From positions 1 through 64,000 of the forward strand of contig JAYVQG010000171.1 in the NCBI GenBank assembly GCA_043757025.1: a DNA stretch of 64,000 nt, in the 5' to 3' direction. The position numbers and the translations under genes were made by a program. Below the pieces are notes generated by a model, which did not search any database, was not told the DNA's origin, and was given only the letters and a program-made list of their open reading frames with translations. How positions within the stretch are numbered: the stretch's first letter is position 1; the number at the start of each line of letters is the position of its first letter. This DNA comes from Limnoglobus sp043757025 (GTDB lineage: Bacteria; Planctomycetota; Planctomycetia; Gemmatales; Gemmataceae). Below, piece after piece: positions 6,359-14,812 of the stretch.

Positions 6359-8611
6359 CTACGACTTTCGCCCGTAGAAGCGGTTTGCGAGAACGCTCTC
6401 GGCGGCGATGCCGATCAGCACCGCGATCAGGAGCCAAGGGAAAAGGTCGAGCGGTTGGTTGAACTTCGAGGCGAGCACGTCGCGGAGTTTCAGGTCTTTG
6501 CCGATCGGCACGACGCTGTTGGGGCCGAAGAGATTTTCGATCGCTTCGGCAGGGACTTTGTCGAGCGTGCTTTCGTCGGCGGGAGCGTTCAAACTGAAAC
6601 CCTCACGCCACTTGAGCGAATCGATCGTCAGCAAAAAGTTGCCCGTGTTCTGGGCGTTCGCGGCGGGCAAGCGATACTCGGTCTGGTTCTCCGCAAGTTC
6701 GATTTCTGAGTCGCGACCCGAAAAGCCCCGCCCTTCGAGCCGCAGTTTCGTGCCGGCTTTGCGTTCGCCGCGCGGCAATGTCACTGGCACGATTTGCCCG
6801 CTGACGAAGTTGAAATTCGCATCGGTCGGATCGCCCGCCATGTAGCGTATCAGTTGGTTCGGGATCGCGACGGCCCACGAGTTGCCGACGTCCCAGTAAT
6901 CGTTCCACGCTTCGAGTGGGTTCTTTTGCGTGTCGAATCGTGTCGTGAACAGCAACACTTTGCCGCCCTTGGTGCCGACGTTGCGCTCGAGCAATGCGGG
7001 ACGTTGTTTTGCGGCATCATCGTCGTCGTCGTACTTCACGATGACGCTGCCTTCGGGTGCGCGTTCGACGTCGAAGTATCGCAGAACGCGACGCGGATTG
7101 ACGAGAATATCGATGTTGCCCTGGAGCTTCCACTCGATGAACGGCGCGAATAATGGGTGGCGAAGTGTCTCGTAATTGACGAGCCAGGTCACGCCGCGGG
7201 AACGGTCGTACGCAGTCGGTACTTTGGGATCCTTCGGCACTTCGGGCTTCGGGAACGTCGTCGCGTCGATGGTGTCTTTCTTCAGCGAGCCGGGTAGTAA
7301 CCGCCCCGCTTCCTCATCCGTCGTGCTGTAACTCGCGATTCGCGCATCGGGGCCGGGCATGACGAGCAGCTTCCCGCCAGACTCGACGTATGTGCGCAGT
7401 TTCGGCCACAACCGCACGGGGTCCGCGACGCCGAGCAGGCAGACCGCTTCGTAGCCGGTTAGGTTCGGGACTTCATCCGCGAGCTTGACTTCGCAATCGA
7501 ACTCGCCCTTGACCGCGTGCGAGAGTTGCCACATGTCTGCATCGGAAATCTTATCCGTCAGCGTGAGAATCTTGCGCGGCTCGGCTACCTTGAACGTGAA
7601 GAACCGAATGTTGTCCGCGGCGAGTTTATCCGCATTTTCCAGGCGAATTTCGACCTGATGCACGCCCGGTGTCAACTGCGTGCCATCGAGTAAGAACGAG
7701 ACGCCCTGGCTCGCCCCGCTCGAAACTTTCACCAGTTTCTTTTGCTCCGGCACGTTCGGCATCGTCGTGATGCGGCAATTCACCGTCGCTTCGACTTCCG
7801 GCCCCGCGACCGCAATCGTCGCGTTCAGCAGCACCGGCTTGCCTTGCGGTACGATCTGCGGTTTCAGTTCGATACCGGTGATCGCTACGTTCGCGGGTTC
7901 GTCGATTCCGACATCGACGAACAGGTGCGACACGGCGGGTGGCGGGATACTTTCGCGGAGTTTCTTGAGGTCGTCGGTGCGGGTGGCATCCCAACAGGCC
8001 GCGGTGCGATCCGAGAACACTGCCACGAGACGCGACATCGGCTCGGCGACTTCGCTTTCCCGATCGACCGTCTTCAGAAGCTGATACGCATTCGCAATCG
8101 ACGCCGTCACCGGCACCGCCACGCCCTTCGGTTCTTTCATCGCTTCGAGCTTCTTGCGGGCATCGCCGATCGAAACTTCCCAACTGCCCCCGGCGTCGGC
8201 CGGGTCGAGGATCGCGACTTTGGAACCGCTCGGCAGATCGTCCAGCAGTTCGAGCGCCCGCCGCCGCGCTTCGTCGAGCCGTGTTCGGTCGTTCGCGGTG
8301 TACCCCATACTCGGCGAGGTATCGACGATCATCGCCACCGCCACCGGTTGTTCGCCGGAGAAATTGATACCGCCAAAGTCGCCGGTGAGCGACGGTTGAT
8401 AGAGCGCCAGCCCGAACAGCGCGATGAGTAGCATTCGCAAAAGTAACAGGAAAAAGTGCCGTAACCGCATCTTTCGCTGGTTGATGCGGCGCTTCTGTTG
8501 CAGGAATCGAATCGCGGGGAAAACGAGCCGCTTCGGCTCTTGCTTCATGATGAGGTGAAGCAGAATCGGCAGTCCAACCAACATCGCCGTCGCCAACAGG
8601 ATCGCGTGCAT
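6359..8611 (-). CDS. BatA-like membrane protein with von Willebrand factor A domain
   Basis: 750 residues from ATG 8611. The N-terminus (MHAILLATAMLVGLPILLHL followed by PKRLVFPAIRFLQQ) is the BatA N-terminal domain: one helix, the conserved F-P-x-x-x-F-L motif, and a second helix around LRHFFLLLLRMLLIALFGLAL. A VWA domain follows with the metal-binding motif DTSPSM (D-x-S-x-S). The middle holds beta-sandwich-like sequence and a region resembling a class I glutamine amidotransferase-like fold (YVESGGKLLVMPGPDA). A C-terminal helix (PWLLIAVLIGIAAESVLA) anchors the other end. Such proteins in planctomycetes usually sit in MoxR/BatA gene sets, but no MoxR ATPase or DUF58 gene is adjacent here. 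The 139-bp gap to the divergent gene at 8751 must hold both promoters. Confidence 0.85.
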   Translation of the reverse strand: MHAILLATAMLVGLPILLHLIMKQEPKRLVFPAIRFLQQKRRINQRKMRLRHFFLLLLRMLLIALFGLALYQPSLTGDFGGINFSGEQPVAVAMIVDTSPSMGYTANDRTRLDEARRRALELLDDLPSGSKVAILDPADAGGSWEVSIGDARKKLEAMKEPKGVAVPVTASIANAYQLLKTVDRESEVAEPMSRLVAVFSDRTAACWDATRTDDLKKLRESIPPPAVSHLFVDVGIDEPANVAITGIELKPQIVPQGKPVLLNATIAVAGPEVEATVNCRITTMPNVPEQKKLVKVSSGASQGVSFLLDGTQLTPGVHQVEIRLENADKLAADNIRFFTFKVAEPRKILTLTDKISDADMWQLSHAVKGEFDCEVKLADEVPNLTGYEAVCLLGVADPVRLWPKLRTYVESGGKLLVMPGPDARIASYSTTDEEAGRLLPGSLKKDTIDATTFPKPEVPKDPKVPTAYDRSRGVTWLVNYETLRHPLFAPFIEWKLQGNIDILVNPRRVLRYFDVERAPEGSVIVKYDDDDDAAKQRPALLERNVGTKGGKVLLFTTRFDTQKNPLEAWNDYWDVGNSWAVAIPNQLIRYMAGDPTDANFNFVSGQIVPVTLPRGERKAGTKLRLEGRGFSGRDSEIELAENQTEYRLPAANAQNTGNFLLTIDSLKWREGFSLNAPADESTLDKVPAEAIENLFGPNSVVPIGKDLKLRDVLASKFNQPLDLFPWLLIAVLIGIAAESVLANRFYGRKS

Positions 8612-8750
8612 AGCAATAATGTACTTGAGTTTGCCCGAAACGACACGGCGCGGAATCGTCACGCGATTGTCACGGCCGTTCGTTGTCCCGGTGCGTTCGC
8701 GATACATTGTAGCCGCCCGAACTCTCCGATTGCTCTTTGCGAGGCATCTC

Positions 8751-10328
8751 ATGCGATATTTGAGGATACTGCTGATGGCACTGACGTTCGCAATCCCGCA
8801 AGTGTGCGATGCGGCCGAGATTCCGACGACGAGCAAAATCGTCGCGGTCGATCTGTTCAAGAATGGCCTCGCGGTCGTTCGACGCGAAGCGACACTCGGT
8901 AAAGCGGGTGCGTACGTCCTCGACGATGTCCCCGATGCGATTCACGGCACGTACTGGATCGATAGTTCCGCGCCGGTCGAATCGCTGATGCGGACGCGCG
9001 AAGTCGATGTGCCCGCGAATGAAACGCTCCCCGGAAACATGCAAGACGACCTGGCCGGCAAGAAAGTAACGATCCATTTCCGCGGTGAGAAACTCGCGCC
9101 GGTGGTCGGCACCGTGGTCAAATTCAAGGTGCCGAAGGGCGAGGATGTCACTCCGCAACCGTCGCGGTTTCTGATCGTCGATACGGCCAAGGGGCGCAGC
9201 TTCGTCGAAGCGTCGGAGATCGTCAACATCGAAGCGGAAGCCGGTGACGGCAAGGTAAAACGTCGACGCTCGCAACTGGTGCTGACGGTCGGCGATAACC
9301 CGAAGGCCGAGACGAAGATCGTCATCCGCTACCTCACACGCGGCCTCGCCTGGGCACCGAGTTACAAGATCGATATCAGCGACCCAAAGACGCTGACGCT
9401 CGAACAGCACGCGGTCGTGAAGAACGAACTTGCGGACCTCGCCGATGCGGAACTGCGGTTGATCTCCGGCTTCCCGAGCGTGCAGTTCGGCCACGTGCGT
9501 TCGCTAATGTCGAACCGCACGACGATGGCCGCGTTCTTCGGCGAATTGAATAATAGTGGCGGGCACAATAACGACGCGATGTTCAACAGCGTGGTGACGC
9601 AGAATCTCGCCTTGAGTAATTTTCGCACGCCGCGGTCGATGCCGAGCCTCGGGGTGATTCCGACGGGCGAAGGCGTGGACCTCCACTACGAGCCGATCGG
9701 GAAACGCACACTCGCGGATGGCGACGCACTTTCGCTCACCGTGGCAAAGGGCACCGCGAAGTACGAGCGTATCGTCGAATGGCTCGTGCCCGATACTCGC
9801 GATGTGTACGGTCGGTCCGTCGACGGGCAGACTCACACCGATGACGATTCGCCGTGGGATGCCCTGCGGTTCCAGAACCCGTTGAAGTTCCCGATGACGA
9901 CCGGCCCCGCAATGGTAATCGCCGACGGCAAATTCAACGGCCAACGCACGAGCTACTGGGTGAACGCGGGCGAAGAGATGGTCCTCCGCGTCGACAAGGC
10001 ACTGAGCGTGCGAACGTACACGACCGAGAACGAGGACCCGAAAGAACCGAACCGCGACGCGATCTGGCTCGGCGGCCGGCAATACCGCAAAACGACGGTC
10101 GAAGGCGAAATTACGGTCAACAACCACCGCAAGGAAACGATCGAACTCATCGTCCGCCGTCGATTTTCGGGCGAGTTAATTACCGCCGATGGCACCCCGA
10201 AAACCTCGCTTCGCGAAGAAGGCGCATACTCGGTGAACAAGCGCAACGAGCTGTTCTGGACGATCCCCCTGAAAGCGGGCGAAGAGCGCAAGTTGAAGTA
10301 TCGCTACAGCGTGCTGGTGATGTCGTAA
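8751..10328 (+). CDS. Secreted DUF4139-like protein
   Basis: 525 residues from ATG 8751, where a signal peptide begins (MRYLRILLMALTFAIPQVCD, cleavage near DAAE). The frame is open upstream but that part overlaps the divergent promoter region. The centre contains LTRGLAWAPSYKIDISDPKT followed by a stretch that includes NELADLADAELRLISGFP, matching the hallmark of DUF4139 (W.P.Y.l......a.v.N....dl.da.l.l.sG.p). The C-terminal part ends with regular beta strands and RKLKYRYSVLV, again typical. Proteins of this family (for example mucoidy inhibitor MuiA-like) are extracytoplasmic with unknown activity. It stands alone between divergent and co-directional neighbours. Confidence 0.75.
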   Translation: MRYLRILLMALTFAIPQVCDAAEIPTTSKIVAVDLFKNGLAVVRREATLGKAGAYVLDDVPDAIHGTYWIDSSAPVESLMRTREVDVPANETLPGNMQDDLAGKKVTIHFRGEKLAPVVGTVVKFKVPKGEDVTPQPSRFLIVDTAKGRSFVEASEIVNIEAEAGDGKVKRRRSQLVLTVGDNPKAETKIVIRYLTRGLAWAPSYKIDISDPKTLTLEQHAVVKNELADLADAELRLISGFPSVQFGHVRSLMSNRTTMAAFFGELNNSGGHNNDAMFNSVVTQNLALSNFRTPRSMPSLGVIPTGEGVDLHYEPIGKRTLADGDALSLTVAKGTAKYERIVEWLVPDTRDVYGRSVDGQTHTDDDSPWDALRFQNPLKFPMTTGPAMVIADGKFNGQRTSYWVNAGEEMVLRVDKALSVRTYTTENEDPKEPNRDAIWLGGRQYRKTTVEGEITVNNHRKETIELIVRRRFSGELITADGTPKTSLREEGAYSVNKRNELFWTIPLKAGEERKLKYRYSVLVMS

Positions 10329-10430
10329 CCCGACAACCTTCTCGTAAGTTTCTTCGCGTAACGCCACGTTTGGCCATAGAAATGTCTGCGGCGATGTTGT
10401 TGTGCCGCATTCACTCGAAAGGCCACTCCC

Positions 10431-11411
10431 ATGATGCGATTTCTGTTACTGGCGATACTCTCGTTGGCGAGTGTCGTCCACGCGGCGGATGCCGTGTTGG
10501 TGCCGCTGCAAACGGTGGCGTTGAAAGGCGTCGATGGCAAACTCGATCACCTCGCCGTCGACTCTAAAGGGCAACGCCTGTTCGTGGCGAACAAGCCGAA
10601 CAACACGCTCGATGTCGTCGATCTCAAGACCAACACGATGGTGCAGCAGATCGCCAATCAAGGGAAAATTTCGGGCATCGCGTATGCGGCCGACCTCGAC
10701 ATGATCTACGTCGGCAACGGCGCGGGTGTCTGTAATGGCTTCGATGGCAAGGACTATAAGCTCGTTTTCTCAACGCCCGCCAAAGGTGCGGACAACGTGC
10801 ATTACCATTCTGGCAACAAGATGGTCTACGTGGCGCATGGTGCCACGCTCTCCGAACTCGATGCGAAAACGGGCGATGTGAAGGCCGCCATCGCGTTGCC
10901 CGGCGATGCGCACGGCTTCAAGATCGACAAGAAAGCGGGCCTCATTTACGTCGTGCTCACGAAGCCGAGCCTGATCGCCGTCGTGGACGTTGCCAAACGC
11001 GAAGTGACCGCGAAGTTCCCGCTGACGCTATCGGATGCCGGTAGTCCGATCGCCCAAGATGCCACCAACGGTTTGCTGTTCGTCGGTTGCCCCAAGAAGC
11101 CGATGGTCGTGGTCTTCGACGCGAAAACCGGCAAGGAATTAACGAGTATCGCGATCCCCGCTGGCATCGACGACCTGCACTTCGACTCGAAGCGCAACCG
11201 CCTGTATGCGTCGTGCTCCGATAGCGTGCTGGCCGTCATCGAAAAGAAAGGCGACGCCTACGAAGTGACAGCAAAAATCGACACCCCGAAGAACTCGCGA
11301 ACCTGCGCCTGGAGCGGCAACAAACTCTACTTGGGCGTACCCAAACAAGAAGGCAAAGACGGCCCCGAAGTGCGCATCTTTGAAGCCAAGCCGGATGTCG
11401 AGAAGAAGTGA
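10431..11411 (+). CDS. Secreted YncE-like beta-propeller protein
   Basis: 326 residues with a signal peptide (MMRFLLLAILSLASVVHAAD). The mature part shows repeated propeller blades of the YncE/cytochrome d1-like type: DHLAVDSKGQRLFVANKPNN, then DVVDLKTNTMVQQI, IAYAADLDMIYVGNG, and later DDLHFDSKRNRLYASCSD. Each blade ends in a turn with Asp-x-Lys-Thr. These proteins bind ligands or DNA extracytoplasmically; the true role is unknown. No heme-binding motif is seen. It lies 102 bp after the DUF4139-like gene and could be expressed with it. Confidence 0.75.
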   Translation: MMRFLLLAILSLASVVHAADAVLVPLQTVALKGVDGKLDHLAVDSKGQRLFVANKPNNTLDVVDLKTNTMVQQIANQGKISGIAYAADLDMIYVGNGAGVCNGFDGKDYKLVFSTPAKGADNVHYHSGNKMVYVAHGATLSELDAKTGDVKAAIALPGDAHGFKIDKKAGLIYVVLTKPSLIAVVDVAKREVTAKFPLTLSDAGSPIAQDATNGLLFVGCPKKPMVVVFDAKTGKELTSIAIPAGIDDLHFDSKRNRLYASCSDSVLAVIEKKGDAYEVTAKIDTPKNSRTCAWSGNKLYLGVPKQEGKDGPEVRIFEAKPDVEKK

Positions 11412-11500
11412 TTCTGGTGACCGCAGGTTTTCAACCTTCGTACTTGTAACGACTGCGTGTCGAGTCTGCGAGACAAGACAGTTCGTACATCTGCACGTAA
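11411..11500 (+). repeat. Divergent copy of a longer dispersed element
   Basis: Starts ATTCTGGTGACCGCAGGTTT and later has GTCTGCGAGACAAGACAGTT. Both parts line up, in the same order and spacing, with the element at 60077-60150 (ATTCTGGTAGCCGCAGGTCT and GTCTGCGAAACACGACGGTT). It fills the space before the gene at 11523. Confidence 0.55.
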
Positions 11501-11522
11501 GTCATTCCGAAAAGGACTCTCC

Positions 11523-12500
11523 ATGAAACGCATCGTTGCCGTGTGTTGCCTTTTCATTTCGGCGTCGGCGTTCGCCGACGATCCAATCTTCGTTCGAGGT
11601 GCGAAACTGACAGTCGAATCGGCTGCCGGTGCAGGTGGCGAAGGCCCCGCGTGGGATCCCGAACTCGGCTTGTTTTCCAGTGGTAATGGCCACATCAACC
11701 GACTGAGCCGCGACGGCAAGAGTTCGATTTTCCGCAAAGATGCGGGCACGAACGGCTTGCTGTTCGACCGCGATGGCACACTGCTCGCCTGCGAACCCGA
11801 GCAACGCCGAATCACGCGCACATCGCGCGATGGAAAGGTCACCGTGCTGACCGATTCTTTCAATAACAAAAAGTACAACCACACCAACGACCTCACACTC
11901 GATTCGCAAAACCGCATCTACTTTTCCGATCCGCGTTACGGCCCGCGAGAGGACATGCAACAGCGCAACGACAAAAACGAAACGTACGAAGGCGTCTACC
12001 GCGTCGACGCCAACGGCACCGTTGCCCGTGTGATTGGCCGCGAAGTCGAACGCGCTAACGGCGTGCTGGTGTCGGCGGGCGACAAATATCTGTACGTCGC
12101 GGACAATAACAACGACCTCGGCGGCGCGCGGAAACTCTGGCGATTCGACTTAAAACGCGATGGCAGCGTCGATCTCAAAAGCCAGAAGCTCCTCTACGAT
12201 TGGGGCAAAGGGCGAGGCCCCGATGGCCTGAAGCAAGACGCGAAAGGACGCCTCTACGTGGCAGGCGGCCTGAACAAACCGAACCCACCTTCCGAACCCG
12301 CCACCGACGTCAAGGGCGGCATCTACGTGCTGAGTCCCGAAGGCAAATTGCTCGATTTCCTACCCGTGCCGACCGACGAAGTGACGAATTGCGCCTTCGG
12401 TGGCGACGACCGCATGTCGCTATATATCACCGGCGGCGGCACGATCTATCGCATCCGTACGACGACCGCCGGCCACGTCATTTGGCCACTCGCGAAGTAA
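11523..12500 (+). CDS. Secreted SMP-30/gluconolactonase-like protein
   Basis: 325 residues from ATG 11523, which follows AAAGGACTCTCC and opens with a signal peptide (MKRIVAVCCLFISASAFADD). The body is a six-bladed propeller of the SMP-30/gluconolactonase/LRE family: GEGPAWDPELGLFSSGNGHI near the start supplies the metal-binding Glu; KYNHTNDLTLDSQNRIYFSD matches the N-D-L motif with the metal-binding Asn; ERANGVLVSAGDKYLYVADN matches the next blade. Members hydrolyse lactones using a divalent metal. Being exported, it may act on sugar lactones in the periplasm or outside. Substrate unknown. It is 111 bp downstream of the YncE-like gene. Confidence 0.85.
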   Translation: MKRIVAVCCLFISASAFADDPIFVRGAKLTVESAAGAGGEGPAWDPELGLFSSGNGHINRLSRDGKSSIFRKDAGTNGLLFDRDGTLLACEPEQRRITRTSRDGKVTVLTDSFNNKKYNHTNDLTLDSQNRIYFSDPRYGPREDMQQRNDKNETYEGVYRVDANGTVARVIGREVERANGVLVSAGDKYLYVADNNNDLGGARKLWRFDLKRDGSVDLKSQKLLYDWGKGRGPDGLKQDAKGRLYVAGGLNKPNPPSEPATDVKGGIYVLSPEGKLLDFLPVPTDEVTNCAFGGDDRMSLYITGGGTIYRIRTTTAGHVIWPLAK

Positions 12501-12576
12501 AGTCAGGTTTCGTATCGGCTACGCTGTCCCCGGCGGATTCTATAAAATCTCAGGACTTCCTACTGAGGGCTATGTC

Positions 12577-14010
12577 ATGACTGAACCGACGCCGCTTGCC
12601 AATTACCAATCGTACAAGAACCTGCCGCCGCTGGCGGGGCTATGCACGATTGAGGACGCGATTCAACCGGGGTTGTCGGTCGAGGAATGCGTGCGGCGAT
12701 TGAAGCGATTCCACTATTGTTTCGTGCGATTGCACGCGATTTTGACGGCGCGAATCACGGCGGAGCCGATCTACGAATTGAAGATGGCGTACTCGCACCA
12801 TGCGTATTTGTGTGCGGAACATGTGACGGCATTCCGGCAGCGCATCTCCGAGATGCGCGAACCGCCGCTCGGCCTCGAAGTCGTGCCGCACCCGGCGCTC
12901 GAAGCCTTTTTCGACGAAATTCGCAACGCGCCCAGCACCGAAGAGATCCTGTTCGGCATCTACTCGCGGGCCGTCCCGGCACTCCTCGAAGCGTGCGAAC
13001 GCTACATTCGCGATACGCACCCGCTCGCCGATGCACCCTCGCGGCGCATCTTACGGTTCGCGCGGCTCGAACTGTGCGACCTCATCGAGTTCGGCCAACC
13101 GGCCGTCGTCGAGTTGCCGCTCGCGAACTCGACTGCGTGGAACACGTTGCTCGAAAATCTGCTCGAAATCGCGGGCGGCGTCGATGGTCGGAATCCCGTC
13201 GATGAGCCGAACCTCCCGCGTATCCATTCGAATAGTACTTACACGTACGATCCGATACCGAAACGCGACGAGCGTTTCCAGGATTTATGGAACCAGGGCG
13301 TGAATGCGGAGGCGTTCCTTTATTCAAAGGCGTATCCGCCGAGCGCCAAGGCTCTGATGATGATGTACAAACGCATTCGCGAAATTGATGTGCCCGAGAT
13401 GATGGCGAGCATCATCGTGCAGACCTCCGGCAAGCCGTGGAATTACTACCGCGATATGTCGCGTCAACTCTGGGACGAAGCCCGCCACGCGATGATGGGC
13501 GAAGTCGGCTTCGTGGCACTCGGCGTCGACTGGACGCAAGCCCGCATCACCTACAACTGGTCGTACCGGTTGAACACCGAATGCACGCCGCAAGAGCGCC
13601 ACGCGGTGCTGTTCTTCATCGAGCAAGGACTGATGCCGAAGAGCGGAAAACGCTACGAATACGAAGTGGCGCACGAATCCGGCGTGCCGATCATGGGTAC
13701 GATTCAGGACTTCGACTGGGCGGACGAAGTGCTGCACAGCCAGATCGGGCGGCAGTGGCTGGTGCCCGAATACGGCGGGTTGCTATCCGCGATGAAGTAC
13801 GGCGACGAATGTTGGAGCCGCATCCTCAGCAACTGGGCGACGGTCAAGGAAAAGGGCCTGACGGCGCACGAAAACTGGTGGCCCGGAATCTACAAGCAAG
13901 CCTGTATCGCCGCGAAACGGGTACCCGAGGCACATGTATTGGATTTCGCCGAAACCTACGAAGCGAAGCGCGCCGACATCCATCGCGGCGGGTTGGTCGG
14001 CGGCGAGTGA
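12577..14010 (+). CDS. Ferritin-like, probably di-iron, protein
   Basis: 477 residues from ATG 12577 (MTEPTPLANYQSYKNLP). No signal peptide. The sequence is helical and carries several acidic/His motifs typical of ferritin-like di-iron proteins: E63 with Y66 and E67, then H74-H75 and E81-H82 in one helix; E274; E301-A-R-H304 in SRQLWDEARHAMMGE; and E384-x-x-H387 in DWADEVLHSQIGRQW. The E(x26)E-x-x-H and second E-x-x-H match the classical ligand pattern. The best comparison I can make is with DUF455/MiaE-type families, but overall similarity is unproven. It is placed after the SMP-30 gene (76 bp gap) with no obvious partner reductase. Predicted cytoplasmic oxidoreductase, substrate unknown. 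Confidence 0.6.
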   Translation: MTEPTPLANYQSYKNLPPLAGLCTIEDAIQPGLSVEECVRRLKRFHYCFVRLHAILTARITAEPIYELKMAYSHHAYLCAEHVTAFRQRISEMREPPLGLEVVPHPALEAFFDEIRNAPSTEEILFGIYSRAVPALLEACERYIRDTHPLADAPSRRILRFARLELCDLIEFGQPAVVELPLANSTAWNTLLENLLEIAGGVDGRNPVDEPNLPRIHSNSTYTYDPIPKRDERFQDLWNQGVNAEAFLYSKAYPPSAKALMMMYKRIREIDVPEMMASIIVQTSGKPWNYYRDMSRQLWDEARHAMMGEVGFVALGVDWTQARITYNWSYRLNTECTPQERHAVLFFIEQGLMPKSGKRYEYEVAHESGVPIMGTIQDFDWADEVLHSQIGRQWLVPEYGGLLSAMKYGDECWSRILSNWATVKEKGLTAHENWWPGIYKQACIAAKRVPEAHVLDFAETYEAKRADIHRGGLVGGE

Positions 14011-14320
14011 ATAGTAGAATTCGGTTACGTACTGAAAACTATTGCCGATCTGTAAGTGGAGTATTTCCACAGCAGATTGGCTTTCATTTTGTAAGCGTGC
14101 TAGAAATGCTGGGGTATATGATGTTGTGCCTTCAATTTAACTGACCGGCGCAAAACCCACAATCGCTCATTTGGGCAGCACCGTACGATTCGGCGTAGAC
14201 CGGAAAACCCCGGCAAAACTGCGGGACTATTTCGACAAATTCTTCGCGCAGTTCCTGGACTCCGTTCTAGCATTGGGCAGAGTTACTACTTAGTTTGTCA
14301 CCACCGCATGGAGCATAACG
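14011..14320. other. Intergenic stretch, no gene seen
   Basis: About 310 bp between the ferritin-like gene and the mini-protein at 14321. It is more AT-rich than its surroundings (for example GGGTATATGATGTTGTG around 14111) but I could not define a promoter or any repeat. Confidence 0.4.
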
Positions 14321-14641
14321 ATGCTCAGCTTGACGATACTTTCCCTGACGATCGCTTTGACGCTCGCATCGCTCGCCATCTTGTGCGTCGTGGCGACTCG
14401 CGAATCGGTACTCAGCCCGGCAATGGTCAACCCGTTCTGCACGCCGACCGTCACCGATCCCACCTCCGAGACCATGCCGATCTCAGCGATGGACAATACG
14501 CTCGCCGGCGACTGGCAGACGGTCGAACTCTCGAACCTGTCGCACGTCGAAGACTTGCTGGACAATTTGGAAATTCACAACATCCGCCACAAAGAAGTCG
14601 AAATCCTCAGCAATGACAAGTTCGTCGTCCGCTGGCGTTGA
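14321..14641 (+). CDS. Small membrane or secreted protein of unknown function
   Basis: 106 residues, start supported by GGAG nine bases upstream. The N-terminus (MLSLTILSLTIALTLASLAI) is a transmembrane helix or uncleaved signal. A Pro/Thr/Ser linker follows, then a compact C-terminal segment from about residue 65 with DWQTVELSNLSHVEDLLDNL and later HKEVEILSNDKFVVRWR. The C-terminal part looks like a folded alpha/beta unit of a type used for small signal-transducing or ligand-binding domains, but I do not recognise it. A strong hairpin terminator follows directly (14665-14696), which supports this being a real single-gene unit. Confidence 0.6.
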   Translation: MLSLTILSLTIALTLASLAILCVVATRESVLSPAMVNPFCTPTVTDPTSETMPISAMDNTLAGDWQTVELSNLSHVEDLLDNLEIHNIRHKEVEILSNDKFVVRWR

Positions 14642-14664
14642 GATCGCGAAACGCACGCACAACC

Positions 14665-14696
14665 ATCGGCCCGCGAGGTTACCCTCGCGGGCCGAT
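14665..14696 (+). terminator. Hairpin terminator after the mini-protein gene
   Basis: Perfect 14-bp stem (ATCGGCCCGCGAGG) with loop TTAC, 24 bp after the stop at 14641. The T-run is weak (TGCATTTCC). Confidence 0.7.
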
Positions 14697-14812
14697 TGCA
14701 TTTCCGGGTATCTTCACCGTTCTGCCCTTTTGTTGTTGCCTTACTGCGAGAGGGCTTTTACATTCGCAGATTACCGGAGTGAGTCACGACCGCGAATGCG
14801 AATGGAGCCGAC

